From Pacificibacter marinus (GTDB lineage Bacteria > Pseudomonadota > Alphaproteobacteria > Rhodobacterales > Rhodobacteraceae), in the NCBI RefSeq assembly GCF_018860505.1, contig NZ_JAHKPU010000029.1, forward strand, positions 16,149 to 80,148: a stretch of DNA of 64,000 nt, read 5' to 3'. Under the pieces are notes generated by a model. It saw nothing but the letters and a program-made list of their open reading frames with translations. It did not search any database and was not told the DNA's origin. A program made the position numbers and the translations under genes. Below, piece after piece: positions 55,114 to 64,000 of this stretch (position 1 is its first letter; each line of letters begins with the position of its first letter).

Positions 55114-56205
55114 TTATTCTAGAACGATGCCGTAGCTTTCTTGAAGCCATGTCTTCACAAAGTCGCTTGCCTCTTCTGGAACGACAGTCGCATCAGCCAT
55201 CGCACGTTTTGCGCCCGCGCCAGTCAACTGTGGGTAAAGGCCCAAAGCTGTTTCAGAGATTTCTGCGTAATCAGGGCGGTCTTTGATGGCTGCGAAGGCT
55301 TCGGTAAAGGTCGCGATTGCTTCTTCAGAGGCGCCATTTGGCAAGAACACCATCTTTTGCGCTGGGAAACCGGCGATAAAGAAGGCTTTCCATGCGTCCC
55401 AAGTCGTGCCGCTTGTCTCACAGTTGGGGTTCGCTTCGCAGACTTCCTTAAAGCTTGGCATGTCTGGGAATGTCGGGTCGCGGACAATGTTGCCATCATC
55501 ATCAAGCGCGCCAAAGCTGAACCAAGGTGTCGCTGTGCCAGCCTCTACCAATGGGGCAACACCTGACAGATAAGACGACGATGTTTGGTAATCGATATTG
55601 GCTTCTCCACGTTCGAACATCAAACGTCCGTCACCACGGCCTTCGATGCCAAACACAGGTTCGACGTTGAGACCAAGCATTTCCCATGCCAGCAATGGCA
55701 CAAGATCAAGACCTGTCGCCGATTGCGCACCGTAAATGAAATCTTCATCGTTCAAAGCTGTCGGATCGGCAGCATAGGCCTCTGCGAGAGCAGGTGGCAG
55801 GTAGGCTACGCCACCAGTGCCAGATGCGAGCACAACGTTCCAGTCACTGTATTCGTAACGCACGCGCGGATCGTCCAGCAAATACGGGAATTGTGTTGAT
55901 CCAGATGAGCCGAACAGGGTTGTTCCGTCTTCATATTTCAACCGTTGGAAATGATTTGCGCCGGTTGTTGACCCTGCACCTGGCATAAATGTGACCACAA
56001 CCGTTGGATTGCCCGGCAAGGCTTGGCTGAGCAATGGTGCGTAGAAAGTGGCCCAACGTGCTGAGCCGCCGGTCTCGGAAAAAGGAATAATCCATTCTAC
56101 AGTCTCGCCAGATAAATCAAGACGGTGGTCATCTGCCAAAGCCGCTGTTGACGATAGCGCAGCCGCGCCAATTGCGCTTGCACGCAAGAATGCTTTCAAT
56201 GTCAT
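55114..56205 (-). CDS. tctC: TctC tripartite tricarboxylate transporter receptor
   Basis: A 363-residue periplasmic binding protein of the TctC (Bug) family. The signal peptide ends near residue 25 (STAALADD). VEWIIPFSETGGSARWATFYAPLL is the first Bug motif, and FMPGAGSTTGANHFQ the second. GGGAGGA precedes the ATG. Divergent from tctDE, its likely regulators. Confidence 0.92.
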   Translation of the reverse strand: MTLKAFLRASAIGAAALSSTAALADDHRLDLSGETVEWIIPFSETGGSARWATFYAPLLSQALPGNPTVVVTFMPGAGSTTGANHFQRLKYEDGTTLFGSSGSTQFPYLLDDPRVRYEYSDWNVVLASGTGGVAYLPPALAEAYAADPTALNDEDFIYGAQSATGLDLVPLLAWEMLGLNVEPVFGIEGRGDGRLMFERGEANIDYQTSSSYLSGVAPLVEAGTATPWFSFGALDDDGNIVRDPTFPDMPSFKEVCEANPNCETSGTTWDAWKAFFIAGFPAQKMVFLPNGASEEAIATFTEAFAAIKDRPDYAEISETALGLYPQLTGAGAKRAMADATVVPEEASDFVKTWLQESYGIVLE

Positions 56206-56226
56206 GTTGTCCTCCCAGACAGTTTT

Positions 56227-56243
56227 GCTCTAGTCTTTAGAGC
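56227..56243. promoter_or_regulatory. Inverted repeat upstream of tctC
   Basis: GCTCTA-GTCTT-TAGAGC, perfect 6-bp arms, 22 bases before the tctC start and in the divergent promoter shared with tctD. Candidate TctD site or 5'-leader hairpin. Confidence 0.4.
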
Positions 56244-56350
56244 AGGCAATACGAATCAAGCCAGCCCTCCAAAGCCCTCTTGATATTCTGACCATCGCGC
56301 GCCAACCTTTCACCAAGCTTGCATCGCGGAAATTTGAAGAGGACGGAGTT

Positions 56351-57022
56351 TTGCGGATTGTCATAGTTGAAGACAATAAAAGCGTTGCCAATGGCATAGC
56401 CTATGTCCTGCGTGACGCAGGTCACGCGGTCGATTTGATTTTTGACGGTGCAGCAGCCGACGAGTTTTTAAGAGACGATGGCGCTGACGTTATAATACTT
56501 GATTTCAACTTGCCCCAACTCAGCGGGATTGAAGTGCTTAAAGGTCTGCGGGCCCGCGGCGATCAACGGCCTGTCTTGATGTTGACCGCACGCACAACAC
56601 TTGAGGATAAACTGGCCGGTTTGAATTCTGGTGCGGACGACTATCTGGCAAAGCCTTTCGAGATGGCCGAATTGACCGCACGTTTGCAGGTTCTTATGCG
56701 GCGCGCTGTCGCAAAACCGGTTCCGACCCATTCAGTCGGCCCACTTACTTTCGATCTGGCCGCACGCCAAGTCGTCAGCACAGACGGGCCATTGGAACTG
56801 CCGCGACGCGAGGTGGCGATTTTTGAGGCCTTGATGCTGGCCCAAACGCGCACGCTATCAAAACAGGCCCTACTGGATAAAATCTATGGCACGGGGGCAG
56901 AGGTCGATGAACAAGTGGTCGAGGTCTATGTCTCGCGTCTGCGCAAACGGCTAAAGCCTTTTGCGATCGAAATTAAAGTCCAACGCGGGCTTGGGTATTC
57001 AATGCATTATGGTGGGGCATGA
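56351..57022 (+). CDS. tctD: TctD-like OmpR-family response regulator
   Basis: A 223-residue response regulator. The receiver domain has acidic VEDNK at the start and the phosphoacceptor Asp51 in ILDFNLPQLSG; KPFEMAEL follows. The C-terminal winged helix (from ~130) is OmpR type: LPRREVAIFEALM, VDEQVVEVYVSRLRKRL. It starts with TTG behind GAGGA. Overlaps tctE by four bases. Confidence 0.93.
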   Translation: MRIVIVEDNKSVANGIAYVLRDAGHAVDLIFDGAAADEFLRDDGADVIILDFNLPQLSGIEVLKGLRARGDQRPVLMLTARTTLEDKLAGLNSGADDYLAKPFEMAELTARLQVLMRRAVAKPVPTHSVGPLTFDLAARQVVSTDGPLELPRREVAIFEALMLAQTRTLSKQALLDKIYGTGAEVDEQVVEVYVSRLRKRLKPFAIEIKVQRGLGYSMHYGGA

Positions 57023-58398
57023 TGTGGACAATGTCGCTTAGAGCGCGGCTGACATTGATCATACTGACGCCCTTGATGGTGATTTCGCTGGGGCTTGGTG
57101 TGCTGACCCTTAGTGATGCAAACGCTCGTGCGAACGATCGCTTTGATCGCTCACTTTTGTCCATTGCTTTGGCCATCTCACGCGATACAGCGCTGTCGGG
57201 TGGCGACGCGCTGAGCCCTAAGACGCTCTCTTTACTCGGCGATACATCTGGCGGGCCGGTTTTTTATCATGTTTACGCGCCAAATGGTGCCTATGTCACA
57301 GGCTATGCGACACCGCCCGTTTTGCCAAAAACATTAGATGAGAACGCACAGGCTCAAATTTACTATGATGCGATTTACCGTGCACAGCCCGTTCGGGCGC
57401 TGCGGTATGTTGATGCTATGTCGATTGAAGGGCTGAGCGGTGATTTCACCTTTACGGTTTGGCAAGATATTGCGTTACGCAACAGTTTTGTCAGGGATAT
57501 AACGCAACGCACCTTTGGCATAATTGCAATCATTATCACCGCGCTGGCCCTTAGTGTGTGGTTTGGCGTGCGGGTTGGCCTGCGTCCTCTACATGATTTA
57601 CAAGACGCGATTTCGCAACGCTCCTCACGCGAGTTGAACGAAATTCAACGCGCTGTTCCTGTTGAAGTCAAAGGGGTCGTACAGACTTTGAACAGCCTTT
57701 TGTCAGAGCTGCGTGCCACGCTGCACGCCAAAGACGAATTCATTTCAAACGCGGCACACCAATTGCGCAATCCCATCGCTGGGGTTCTTGCTATGTCAGA
57801 GGCCGTGCGCTCTGCCAAGACCTTATCTGATATGAAAACGCGCAGCGAAGACCTTGTCCTTGCGGCGCAAGATGCGTCCGATTTGGCGAACAGTCTTCTG
57901 GCCTTTGAGCGTGCGATTTCACCAAGAGAGATTGCAGACTTTCCTATCGTGGCGATTGACGAGTTGCTCGGCGAATTGGAAAACAATGCCCAAATACGCG
58001 CGGCAGATCGTGACATCGTGCTTGAGTTTGATCTTGGTGCGACTGGCAGCGTTTTGCACGCAGATCCAGTTCTTCTTCAACAAGGTGTCCTCAATCTGAT
58101 CGAGAATGCGCTTTGCCATGGTGGGGCCAAGCTGACGAAAATCAGTTTGAAAACCCGTGCCACATCTGCCGCTATCCAAGTGACGGTTGCAGACGATGGT
58201 ATCGGCATTCCGCCTGATAAGTTGGACATCGCGACGGCACGTTTTGGTCAAGTCTCTCTTTCGGGGGGCAGCGGGCTTGGCCTGCCGATTTCAATCGCTG
58301 TCGCCGAAAGCTTGGGTGGAGATTTGTCGTTGAGCAGTTCGCAAAAGGGTCTCACCATCGTCATGACTCTGCCGACCAGTCTTGCGAGGCGGGTTTAG
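57019..58398 (+). CDS. tctE: TctE-like sensor histidine kinase
   Basis: A 459-residue kinase. Two membrane segments (about 10-30 and 163-185) flank a periplasmic sensor domain; the His box is SNAAHQLRNPIAGVLAMSE (HQLRNP replaces the usual HQLRTP), and VADDGIGIPPD and GGSGLGLPI are the ATP-binding G boxes. It presumably detects the tricarboxylate and activates tctCA through TctD. Confidence 0.93.
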   Translation: MMWTMSLRARLTLIILTPLMVISLGLGVLTLSDANARANDRFDRSLLSIALAISRDTALSGGDALSPKTLSLLGDTSGGPVFYHVYAPNGAYVTGYATPPVLPKTLDENAQAQIYYDAIYRAQPVRALRYVDAMSIEGLSGDFTFTVWQDIALRNSFVRDITQRTFGIIAIIITALALSVWFGVRVGLRPLHDLQDAISQRSSRELNEIQRAVPVEVKGVVQTLNSLLSELRATLHAKDEFISNAAHQLRNPIAGVLAMSEAVRSAKTLSDMKTRSEDLVLAAQDASDLANSLLAFERAISPREIADFPIVAIDELLGELENNAQIRAADRDIVLEFDLGATGSVLHADPVLLQQGVLNLIENALCHGGAKLTKISLKTRATSAAIQVTVADDGIGIPPDKLDIATARFGQVSLSGGSGLGLPISIAVAESLGGDLSLSSSQKGLTIVMTLPTSLARRV

Positions 58399-58532
58399 AG
58401 GTCAAAACACCACGCTGTGATGTTCCATTTATATGACGCCCAGTTTTGTGATCGTACGAAAACAAATGACAAATGCAAAACTATCTGCATTAGGTTTGCA
58501 AAGGATTACGAGAACACAGAGTAGTGCCAAAC

Positions 58533-59183
58533 ATGCCAACACCGTTGATTGATGCAGAAAATTTGAACGCGACCGTCTATGCGGATTTGCGGATCAAATT
58601 GATCTCGGGTCAGCTCAAACCGGCCGAGGCGGTCTCTGTGCGTCAATTGGCCGAACTTTATGGTGTCTCAACCATGCCCGTGCGCGAAGCCTTGCGGCAA
58701 TTGGCGTCCGAAGGTGCGCTAAAATCTGCTGCACGCAAAGCCTACCGCGTCCCTGATTTGAGCGCCAAAGAGGCCTCAGACTTGTTTTTCGTACGTGGTG
58801 TGCTTGAGGGGGCAGCCGCCGAACTTGCGGCGCAGCGCATGACAAAACGCAAGCTCTCTCTGCTGGAAACCGCTGTTCGCAAAACACGCAGCTGCTTGAC
58901 GAAGCGGGATGCCAATGGATTGTTGTTGGCCAACTATGACTTTCACAGCACCATCTATCAAAGCAGTGACAATGACGCGCTCGCGTTGAGTATTGATCGT
59001 CTCTATGTCCAAACGGGGCCCTGGTTGGGTCACGGGATCATGAACCTTGTGGACGCAGACAATTGGCTTGGCGAGCATGATTTGATCATCGACGCTTTGC
59101 GCAATGCGGATTCCAAATCTGCGCGTAAGTTGATTGAAGAAGATGCTTTTTGGGGTGTTGAACTTTATCGTCAACGGGCCTGA
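58533..59183 (+). CDS. GntR-family regulator, FCD type
   Basis: A 216-residue regulator: winged helix SVRQLAELYGVSTMPVREALRQL and an FCD domain with RGVLEGAAAELAA and NYDFHSTIYQ. The start may be the ATG at 58533 or a GTG nine bases earlier. Stands before the Rieske oxygenase, its probable target through the palindrome at 59326. Confidence 0.9.
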   Translation: MPTPLIDAENLNATVYADLRIKLISGQLKPAEAVSVRQLAELYGVSTMPVREALRQLASEGALKSAARKAYRVPDLSAKEASDLFFVRGVLEGAAAELAAQRMTKRKLSLLETAVRKTRSCLTKRDANGLLLANYDFHSTIYQSSDNDALALSIDRLYVQTGPWLGHGIMNLVDADNWLGEHDLIIDALRNADSKSARKLIEEDAFWGVELYRQRA

Positions 59184-59325
59184 TGCTCAATCGATGCTGT
59201 GCCGGTCCCCTTAACGCTTAAATTATCACCATCCTTTCGCAAACCTGTACCGGACGCTTTAAAATGCGTCCGCTTGGAAATCTGCGTGTATTATTTCTTT
59301 TGCCAGCTATGGCCAAATGCTCTAC

Positions 59326-59341
59326 ATCTGTGATCACAGAT
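59326..59341. promoter_or_regulatory. Perfect palindrome before the Rieske oxygenase
   Basis: ATCTGTGATCACAGAT, a 16-bp perfect palindrome, 22 bases before the ATG at 59364. A likely binding site for the preceding GntR regulator; it also resembles a compressed CRP-type site. Confidence 0.6.
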
Positions 59342-59363
59342 TCGCTTTAATTTGGAGCAAGCA

Positions 59364-60521
59364 ATGCAAGCCATCCCCCCCATGGACGCACAAGAATTGC
59401 GTCAACATTTGACAGACTTGACCAGCCAACCAAAGGATGAGGCCTATAGCATGCCGTCGCCTTTCTATACGTCCCAAGAGTTCTTAGATCTTGAGAAAGA
59501 GCAGATTTTTCGCAACGAATGGGTTTGTGTTGGGCATGTTGGTGAGGTCGCAGAACCTGGTGATTTTTACACAACAGAATTGGTCGACGAACAGCTGTTG
59601 GTGGTGCGCAACGACGAAGGGGGCATCAACGTGTTGTCCAATGTGTGTCGACATCGCGGCAACATGGTTGAAAACGAGGCCAGCGGCAATCGTCGCAGTT
59701 TTGTCTGCCCTTACCATGCATGGACGTATAAACGTGACGGTGCGCTGAAAACTGCGCCTTTGATGCGAAAAGCCAAAGCCTTTGATGCAAAAAAATGCAG
59801 CTTGCCACAATTCAAAACCGAAATTTGGAACAATTTCATTTTTGTGAATTTGGACGGCAAGGCAAAGCCACTAGCGCCACAATTGGCATCGCTCGATGGC
59901 ATTTTACATAACTATCATCATGAACTGCGCAATCTATTGTTCAAAACCGAAGATGTTTGGGCCACCAATTGGAAGAACCTGACCGAGAACTTTATGGAAG
60001 GGTATCACCTGTTTGCGACCCACCCAAAGACATTGCAGCCGATGACGCCAACGCAATTGTGTCGCAAGGTGCCTAGTGAAGATCGTTGGACGGCGTATCG
60101 GTCATACTATGATCCAGAATACCCACCGCGTGGACCGTTCCACGATGACATGACAGAAGACGAACAGCGCAATTCTGTTTTGTTCAACATTTTCCCAAGC
60201 TTTGTGGTTGCTGTGGCGGCGAACTATACGTTGTTCTTGTGTTTGCGTCCCAATGGAGCGGATAAAGTGTCAATTCGCTGGGGCGTTTGTGGCCTTAAAA
60301 CCGATCCAACAGACCCCGAAGTCGTCGCCTATGTGGACCTGTGCAAAGCCTTCAATGCCGAGGACAAAGAGAAACTGGAAACTCTGCAACAAGCGCAGAA
60401 AACACGGTTTTTCGCTGGCGGCCCATTGGCACCAGATGACTTGGAAGGCACGATCTGGGATTTTCTGAGCTATATGGACAGTAAGCTGGGCGTTAAGCCT
60501 GTCGCTACAGCCGCTGAATAA
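59364..60521 (+). CDS. Rieske non-heme iron oxygenase alpha subunit
   Basis: A 385-residue oxygenase. The Rieske [2Fe-2S] motif is CRHRG...CPYHAWTY (about residues 90-115). The mononuclear iron motif is NLTENFMEGYHLFATHP, in which a glutamate takes the place of the usual bridging aspartate, as in carnitine/glycine-betaine oxygenases. GGAG precedes the ATG at 59364 by six bases. A ferredoxin reductase lies convergent and a formaldehyde dehydrogenase beyond it, which fits N-demethylation of a quaternary amine. True aromatic-ring hydroxylation is less likely; no beta subunit is present. Confidence 0.9.
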   Translation: MQAIPPMDAQELRQHLTDLTSQPKDEAYSMPSPFYTSQEFLDLEKEQIFRNEWVCVGHVGEVAEPGDFYTTELVDEQLLVVRNDEGGINVLSNVCRHRGNMVENEASGNRRSFVCPYHAWTYKRDGALKTAPLMRKAKAFDAKKCSLPQFKTEIWNNFIFVNLDGKAKPLAPQLASLDGILHNYHHELRNLLFKTEDVWATNWKNLTENFMEGYHLFATHPKTLQPMTPTQLCRKVPSEDRWTAYRSYYDPEYPPRGPFHDDMTEDEQRNSVLFNIFPSFVVAVAANYTLFLCLRPNGADKVSIRWGVCGLKTDPTDPEVVAYVDLCKAFNAEDKEKLETLQQAQKTRFFAGGPLAPDDLEGTIWDFLSYMDSKLGVKPVATAAE

Positions 60522-60530
60522 CTCAAGACC

Positions 60531-60556
60531 CGCGCGCCTGTTTACGCAGGCGCGCG
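60531..60556. terminator. Bidirectional hairpin between convergent genes
   Basis: Perfect 10-bp stem CGCGCGCCTG (60531-60540) and CAGGCGCGCG (60547-60556) with loop TTTACG, in the 39-base gap between the oxygenase and reductase genes. Confidence 0.75.
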
Positions 60557-60560
60557 TCAT

Positions 60561-61769
60561 TTATGACAACAGCGACTTCAGGACCGTGTCGGGGTTTGTA
60601 ATCACGTCAGATGCCGGTGATTTTCCCGCTTCGATCAACCGCTTGCCGATCATGTAATCACGGGGCGCGTTCATGGCATCTACGGCCAGAAAGGTCTCGC
60701 CACAATAATACCAATGCGACACCGAATGAGGCTTATCTCCGACACGCGTGACGACGGTATCATAGCCTGTATTCAACCCCGCGATTTGCAGTTTTACATC
60801 ATATTGATCTGACCAAAACCACGGTTTTGCGTGATAGGTAACGCCTGCGCCCATGATGTTTTGTGCAATGATTTCAGCCTGATCTATGGCATTCGGCACG
60901 CTTTCAAGGCGCACACGCGTATCGCCTATCGGGAAAGACGCGCAGTCACCAGCAGCCCAAATATGCGGATCTGACGTCGCGCCAAAAGCGTCGGTGGATA
61001 TGCCGTTTTCGATCTGCACTCCCGCGGCTTCGGCCAGTGCAGTATTGGGGCGAATACCAATGCCTGCGATGACAAAGTCCACATCCAGTATCTCGCCAGT
61101 TGAAAGCACCGCCTGCGTGACGTGATCGTCGCCGTTCAGCTGGGACAGGCCCACGCCTTCGCGGAGCGTCACGCCGTGGCTATGATGCAGCGCGCGAAAG
61201 TAGTCCGAAGTCTGCGGAGCGGCCACACGCTGCAAAATACGCTCGGCCATTTCGACCACCGTAACGTGCAGGCCACGTTTTGCAGCCACGGCTGCGGCCT
61301 CAAGGCCTATATATCCGCCGCCGACAATCAAGACGCGACGGTTTTCGGTAAAATACGGTGCCATCGCATCGATATCGGCAAGCGTGCGCACGCAGAAAAC
61401 ACCCTGCAAATCACCGCCAATTTGTGATGGCAATCGGATCGGCGCAGAGCCGGTCGTCAGCACCAATTCATCATAGGCGATACCTTCGTCGCCAAGGTAC
61501 ACCTGCTGCGTTTTGGGATCGATACTGGTGACTGTGGTCCCCATGCGCACCGTGATGTCGGCCTCGTCATAGCTTGACTGAGGGCGCAAAAATAGACGTT
61601 CGCGGGACATGTCCCCAAGCAAATACGCCTTTGACAACGGCGGGCGTTGATAGGGCAAAGCAGGTTCGTCACCGATCAAAGTGATCGCGCCCTTGTGACC
61701 AAGGGCGCGCAGTTTAAAGGCGAAAGCATTGGCCGCTTGCCCTGCCCCGATGACAACAACATTTTTCAT
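60561..61769 (-). CDS. NAD(P)H:ferredoxin reductase (rhodocoxin reductase type)
   Basis: A 402-residue FAD/NAD(P) pyridine nucleotide-disulfide-type reductase. VVIGAGQAANAFAFKLRALG at the N-terminus binds FAD, RVLIVGGGYIGLEAAAVAAKRG (about residue 145) binds NAD, and WAAGDCAS closes the FAD site. The C-terminal reductase domain ends in DAMNAPRDYMIGKRLIEAG. AAAGGAG precedes the ATG. Convergent with the Rieske oxygenase and a likely electron donor, though a ferredoxin would still be needed from elsewhere. Confidence 0.88.
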   Translation of the reverse strand: MKNVVVIGAGQAANAFAFKLRALGHKGAITLIGDEPALPYQRPPLSKAYLLGDMSRERLFLRPQSSYDEADITVRMGTTVTSIDPKTQQVYLGDEGIAYDELVLTTGSAPIRLPSQIGGDLQGVFCVRTLADIDAMAPYFTENRRVLIVGGGYIGLEAAAVAAKRGLHVTVVEMAERILQRVAAPQTSDYFRALHHSHGVTLREGVGLSQLNGDDHVTQAVLSTGEILDVDFVIAGIGIRPNTALAEAAGVQIENGISTDAFGATSDPHIWAAGDCASFPIGDTRVRLESVPNAIDQAEIIAQNIMGAGVTYHAKPWFWSDQYDVKLQIAGLNTGYDTVVTRVGDKPHSVSHWYYCGETFLAVDAMNAPRDYMIGKRLIEAGKSPASDVITNPDTVLKSLLS

Positions 61770-61801
61770 GGCAAAGCTCCTTTGGTTCCGCTTTTGGGAG
61801 T

Positions 61802-62917
61802 TTAGAATTCCACAACAGCGCGGATCGATTTACCTTCGTGCATCAAATCGAATCCGTGGTTGATTTCGTCCAAGGTTAGCTTGTGGGTGATCATCGGGTC
61901 GATTTCGATTTTGCCGCCCATGTACCAATCAACGATTTTCGGCACATCTGTGCGGCCTTTTGCGCCACCAAATGCGGTGCCGCGCCAAACGCGCCCTGTA
62001 ACCAATTGGAACGGCCGAGTGGAAATCTCGGCGCCAGCTGCGGCCACGCCAATCACGACGCTTTCGCCCCAGCCTTTATGCGCCGCTTCAAGCGCCTGAC
62101 GCATCACAGTTGTGTTGCCGGTCGCATCAAAGGTGTAATCCGCGCCGCCGCCTGTCAGCTCGACAAGATGGGCCACAAGATCGCCCTCGACTTTGGTTGG
62201 GTTTACGAAATCTGTGAGGCCGAAATAACGGCTCATTTCTTCTTTATCGTCGTTCAAATCCACGCCAACGATCTGGTCTGCGCCAGCCATGCGCAGGCCT
62301 TGGATCACGTTGAGGCCGATGCCGCCCAAACCGAAAACAACACAACGTGCGCCGATTTCAACCTTGGCCGTATTAATCACCGCGCCGATACCCGTGGTGA
62401 CGCCGCAGCCGATGTAGCAAATTTTGTCAAAGGGCGCGTCTTTGCGCACCTTGGCCAATGCGATTTCGGGCACAACGGTGTGGTTCGCGAAAGTCGAACA
62501 GCCCATGTAGTGATAGATCGGTGTCCCATCGAGCATGGAAAAACGCGTTGTGCCATCTGGCATCAGGCCTTGGCCTTGGGTGACGCGGATCGCTTGGCAT
62601 AGGTTGGTTTTGCCTGACAGGCAGTATTCGCACTGACGACATTCTGGGGTGTACAGCGGGATCACGTGATCGCCCACTTCCAACGTGGTAACGCCCTCGC
62701 CTACTTCCAAAACAACACCTGCGCCCTCGTGGCCAAGAATTGTCGGGAAAATACCTTCGGGATCGGCACCTGAGCGGGTGAATTCGTCGGTATGGCACAG
62801 ACCCGTGGCTTTAACCTCGATCAAAACCTCGCCCGCTTTCGGGCCTTCAAGGTTCACTTCCATCACTTCAAGCGGTTGACCAGCAGCAATGGCAACAGCG
62901 GCGCGAGTTCTCATCAT
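61802..62917 (-). CDS. frmA: S-(hydroxymethyl)glutathione/formaldehyde dehydrogenase
   Basis: A 371-residue class III zinc alcohol dehydrogenase. [12 protein letters not shown] and [15 protein letters not shown] hold catalytic zinc ligands; [15 protein letters not shown] binds the structural zinc; [13 protein letters not shown] is the NAD motif and [11 protein letters not shown] the third catalytic-zinc ligand. GGAG precedes the ATG at 62917; the frame otherwise opens at 62965. It oxidises S-hydroxymethylglutathione to S-formylglutathione. It probably removes formaldehyde made by the adjacent oxygenase. Confidence 0.95.
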   Translation of the reverse strand: MMRTRAAVAIAAGQPLEVMEVNLEGPKAGEVLIEVKATGLCHTDEFTRSGADPEGIFPTILGHEGAGVVLEVGEGVTTLEVGDHVIPLYTPECRQCEYCLSGKTNLCQAIRVTQGQGLMPDGTTRFSMLDGTPIYHYMGCSTFANHTVVPEIALAKVRKDAPFDKICYIGCGVTTGIGAVINTAKVEIGARCVVFGLGGIGLNVIQGLRMAGADQIVGVDLNDDKEEMSRYFGLTDFVNPTKVEGDLVAHLVELTGGGADYTFDATGNTTVMRQALEAAHKGWGESVVIGVAAAGAEISTRPFQLVTGRVWRGTAFGGAKGRTDVPKIVDWYMGGKIEIDPMITHKLTLDEINHGFDLMHEGKSIRAVVEF

Positions 62918-63028
62918 TGGGACGACTCCATGATTATTATGTATATACTTATTGCAAATTAGCACATTAAATAAGGTGTAATCTGAACTGGGTCAAGCGA
63001 CCTGTCACATAAACACAAGGACAATGCC

Positions 63029-63616
63029 ATGCAAATTTTGCCAGCCAAAGCGCTTATTGATGTGCCATGGAAAAACGGCGGTGGTATCACCCGTAATATC
63101 GCCAAAGGTTTGCTTGGAACGCAAGCCGTTTGGACCGTCAGCCGTGCGGATGTGGCACAAAACGGTCCGTTTTCAGATTTTGCGGGTATGACGCGCATTT
63201 TGACTGTTGTGTCTGGTGGCGGCATGACACTGACGGGCCCAAGCCTGTCTCTTGACGCATCGTTATGGCGGCCTGTGGTTTTTGACGGCGGCATCTCGAT
63301 TGAATCGCACTTAACCGCCGGTCCGCTTACCGATCTGAATTTGATGTTTGATCCAACGCAGTGCGAGGGCGTCGTGACGGTGCATCAAGAGGCATCGCAG
63401 CACGCGATCCAAACGCCTGAGCATGGCATCGTGATCTTGCATGGTTTGGCGGGCGCGCCCAAAATCGACGGCACAGTCTTAGGCGTCAGCGACACCGCGT
63501 TCGTAACAGCGACAAACGCGGTGGTGGAGCTGGCTATAGGCGACGCTTTGCTTGAGATTTGCCTCAGCTATATGGATCAAAGCGCGGCCATCAAACTGGC
63601 CATTGCAGTACGGTAA
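63029..63616 (+). CDS. hutD: HutD-family protein
   Basis: A 195-residue HutD protein of cupin-like fold: VPWKNGGGITRNIAKG near the N-terminus, TVSRADVAQNGPFSDFAGMTRILTVV and LTDLNLMFD. HutD is thought to tune histidine catabolism by sensing formylglutamate or limiting the pathway. Its 3' end overlaps the convergent hutF by 40 bases. Confidence 0.9.
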   Translation: MQILPAKALIDVPWKNGGGITRNIAKGLLGTQAVWTVSRADVAQNGPFSDFAGMTRILTVVSGGGMTLTGPSLSLDASLWRPVVFDGGISIESHLTAGPLTDLNLMFDPTQCEGVVTVHQEASQHAIQTPEHGIVILHGLAGAPKIDGTVLGVSDTAFVTATNAVVELAIGDALLEICLSYMDQSAAIKLAIAVR

Positions 63617-64000
63617 GCGGCGATGATCGTATCGCGTTTTACATGCCGCCCCGATTGGACGGCATGGCGACCGGCGGACCAAACATCTGTCACAACACTG
63701 TCCTTGGCGCCAAAGACCAAGCCGTCAAGCAGTTGATCTTGGCGCAAGGTGCACAAGGCTGGGGCGGCACTGTCAATCGCGACAAGATCAGCGAGCTCCC
63801 CAACCGATATTTCACCTGCGCCACGCCCCAAAGCCTGCGCGCCACCTTTTGCAGCGCCCATATAAAGCGTTTCGCCAACAGAGCCTTCCCCCACAACCAT
63901 GACATTACGGGCAATATCCCGCAGGCGTTGAGAGTATTCCAAGGTCCGTAACTCTTCGGTCAGTGAAATCAGTACGTTTGAATCTGATCCGACCCCAAAG
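63577..64000 (-). CDS. hutF: Formimidoylglutamate deiminase HutF (C-terminal part)
   Basis: The frame is open to the right edge of the window, so the N-terminus is missing; about 140 residues are visible. They start FGVGSDSNVLISLTEELRTL with the metal-binding Asp of amidohydrolases, continue EYSQRLRDIARN and end in the amidohydrolase C-terminal barrel (DLVAID). HutF hydrolyses formimidoylglutamate to formylglutamate. Together with hutD it marks the edge of a hut locus. Confidence 0.9.
   Translation of the reverse strand, partial: FGVGSDSNVLISLTEELRTLEYSQRLRDIARNVMVVGEGSVGETLYMGAAKGGAQALGRGAGEISVGELADLVAIDSAAPALCTLRQDQLLDGLVFGAKDSVVTDVWSAGRHAVQSGRHVKRDTIIAAYRTAMASLMAAL

Noticed and set aside
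60183..60191. Single TGTTCAACA inside the Rieske gene
   Set aside because: One isolated half-site in coding sequence, most likely chance.
61883..62602. 239-codon open frame opposite frmA
   Set aside because: Reverse-strand shadow; the minus-strand gene has all zinc and NAD motifs.

Overview
The window looks like a piece of an extrachromosomal replicon (plasmid or chromid) of a Roseobacter-group alphaproteobacterium (Rhodobacteraceae). I infer this from a form I aerobic CO dehydrogenase operon, two TRAP transporters and a tripartite tricarboxylate transporter, many GntR regulators, and a complete replication/partition module (parB, parA, iteron origin, Rep_3-type initiator) at 40.4-44.7 kb. 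No rRNA, tRNA, CRISPR array or intact insertion sequence was seen.

Layout. 1-2.7 kb: end of a GlcD-like FAD oxidase, a HisC-like aminotransferase and a RidA protein. 2.7-3.8 kb: a nucleotidyltransferase-fold protein behind a repeated TGTTSAACA operator. 3.8-13.9 kb (minus strand): a CO dehydrogenase operon in the order coxC-M-S-L-D-E-F-mocA-G-I, with three hairpins between genes and a palindrome in its promoter. 14.2-18.5 kb: an RND efflux pair. 18.6-24.5 kb: RidA, a LysR regulator, a TRAP transporter and an amidase; two identical-architecture TTGCC-N5-GGCAA boxes suggest one LysR regulon. 24.6-31.5 kb: two glutamine-synthetase-like/FAD-oxidoreductase pairs (PuuA/PuuB type), a GntR regulator and a class I glutamine amidotransferase, resembling gamma-glutamylation routes for amines.

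31.5-40.4 kb: a YeiH exporter, a TRAP transporter, a flavin reductase, a YdhF-like aldo/keto reductase and an SsuD-like flavin monooxygenase, divergent from a UTRA-type GntR regulator and a Gfo/Idh/MocA protein. The enzyme trio matches the sulfoquinovose monooxygenase (sulfo-SMO) pathway, so I propose a TRAP-fed organosulfonate catabolic locus. This is the most interesting part of the window.

40.4-44.7 kb: plasmid core. 45-49.1 kb: a ceramidase-like membrane protein, a decayed XRE regulator, an NsrR-like Rrf2 regulator and a cyanide-insensitive-type cytochrome bd oxidase with its DUF2474 small subunit. 49.3-58.4 kb: a GntR regulator with a perfect operator, an AbrB-type membrane protein, a 2-hydroxyacid dehydrogenase, a PrpF-type isomerase, a fused TctA-TctB permease, TctC and the TctDE two-component system. 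58.5-63 kb: a GntR regulator, a Rieske oxygenase with quaternary-amine-type features, its probable reductase and glutathione-dependent formaldehyde dehydrogenase. The window ends in histidine utilisation genes (hutD and partial hutF).

All functional calls come from reading the translations and remembered family motifs; no database search was possible.
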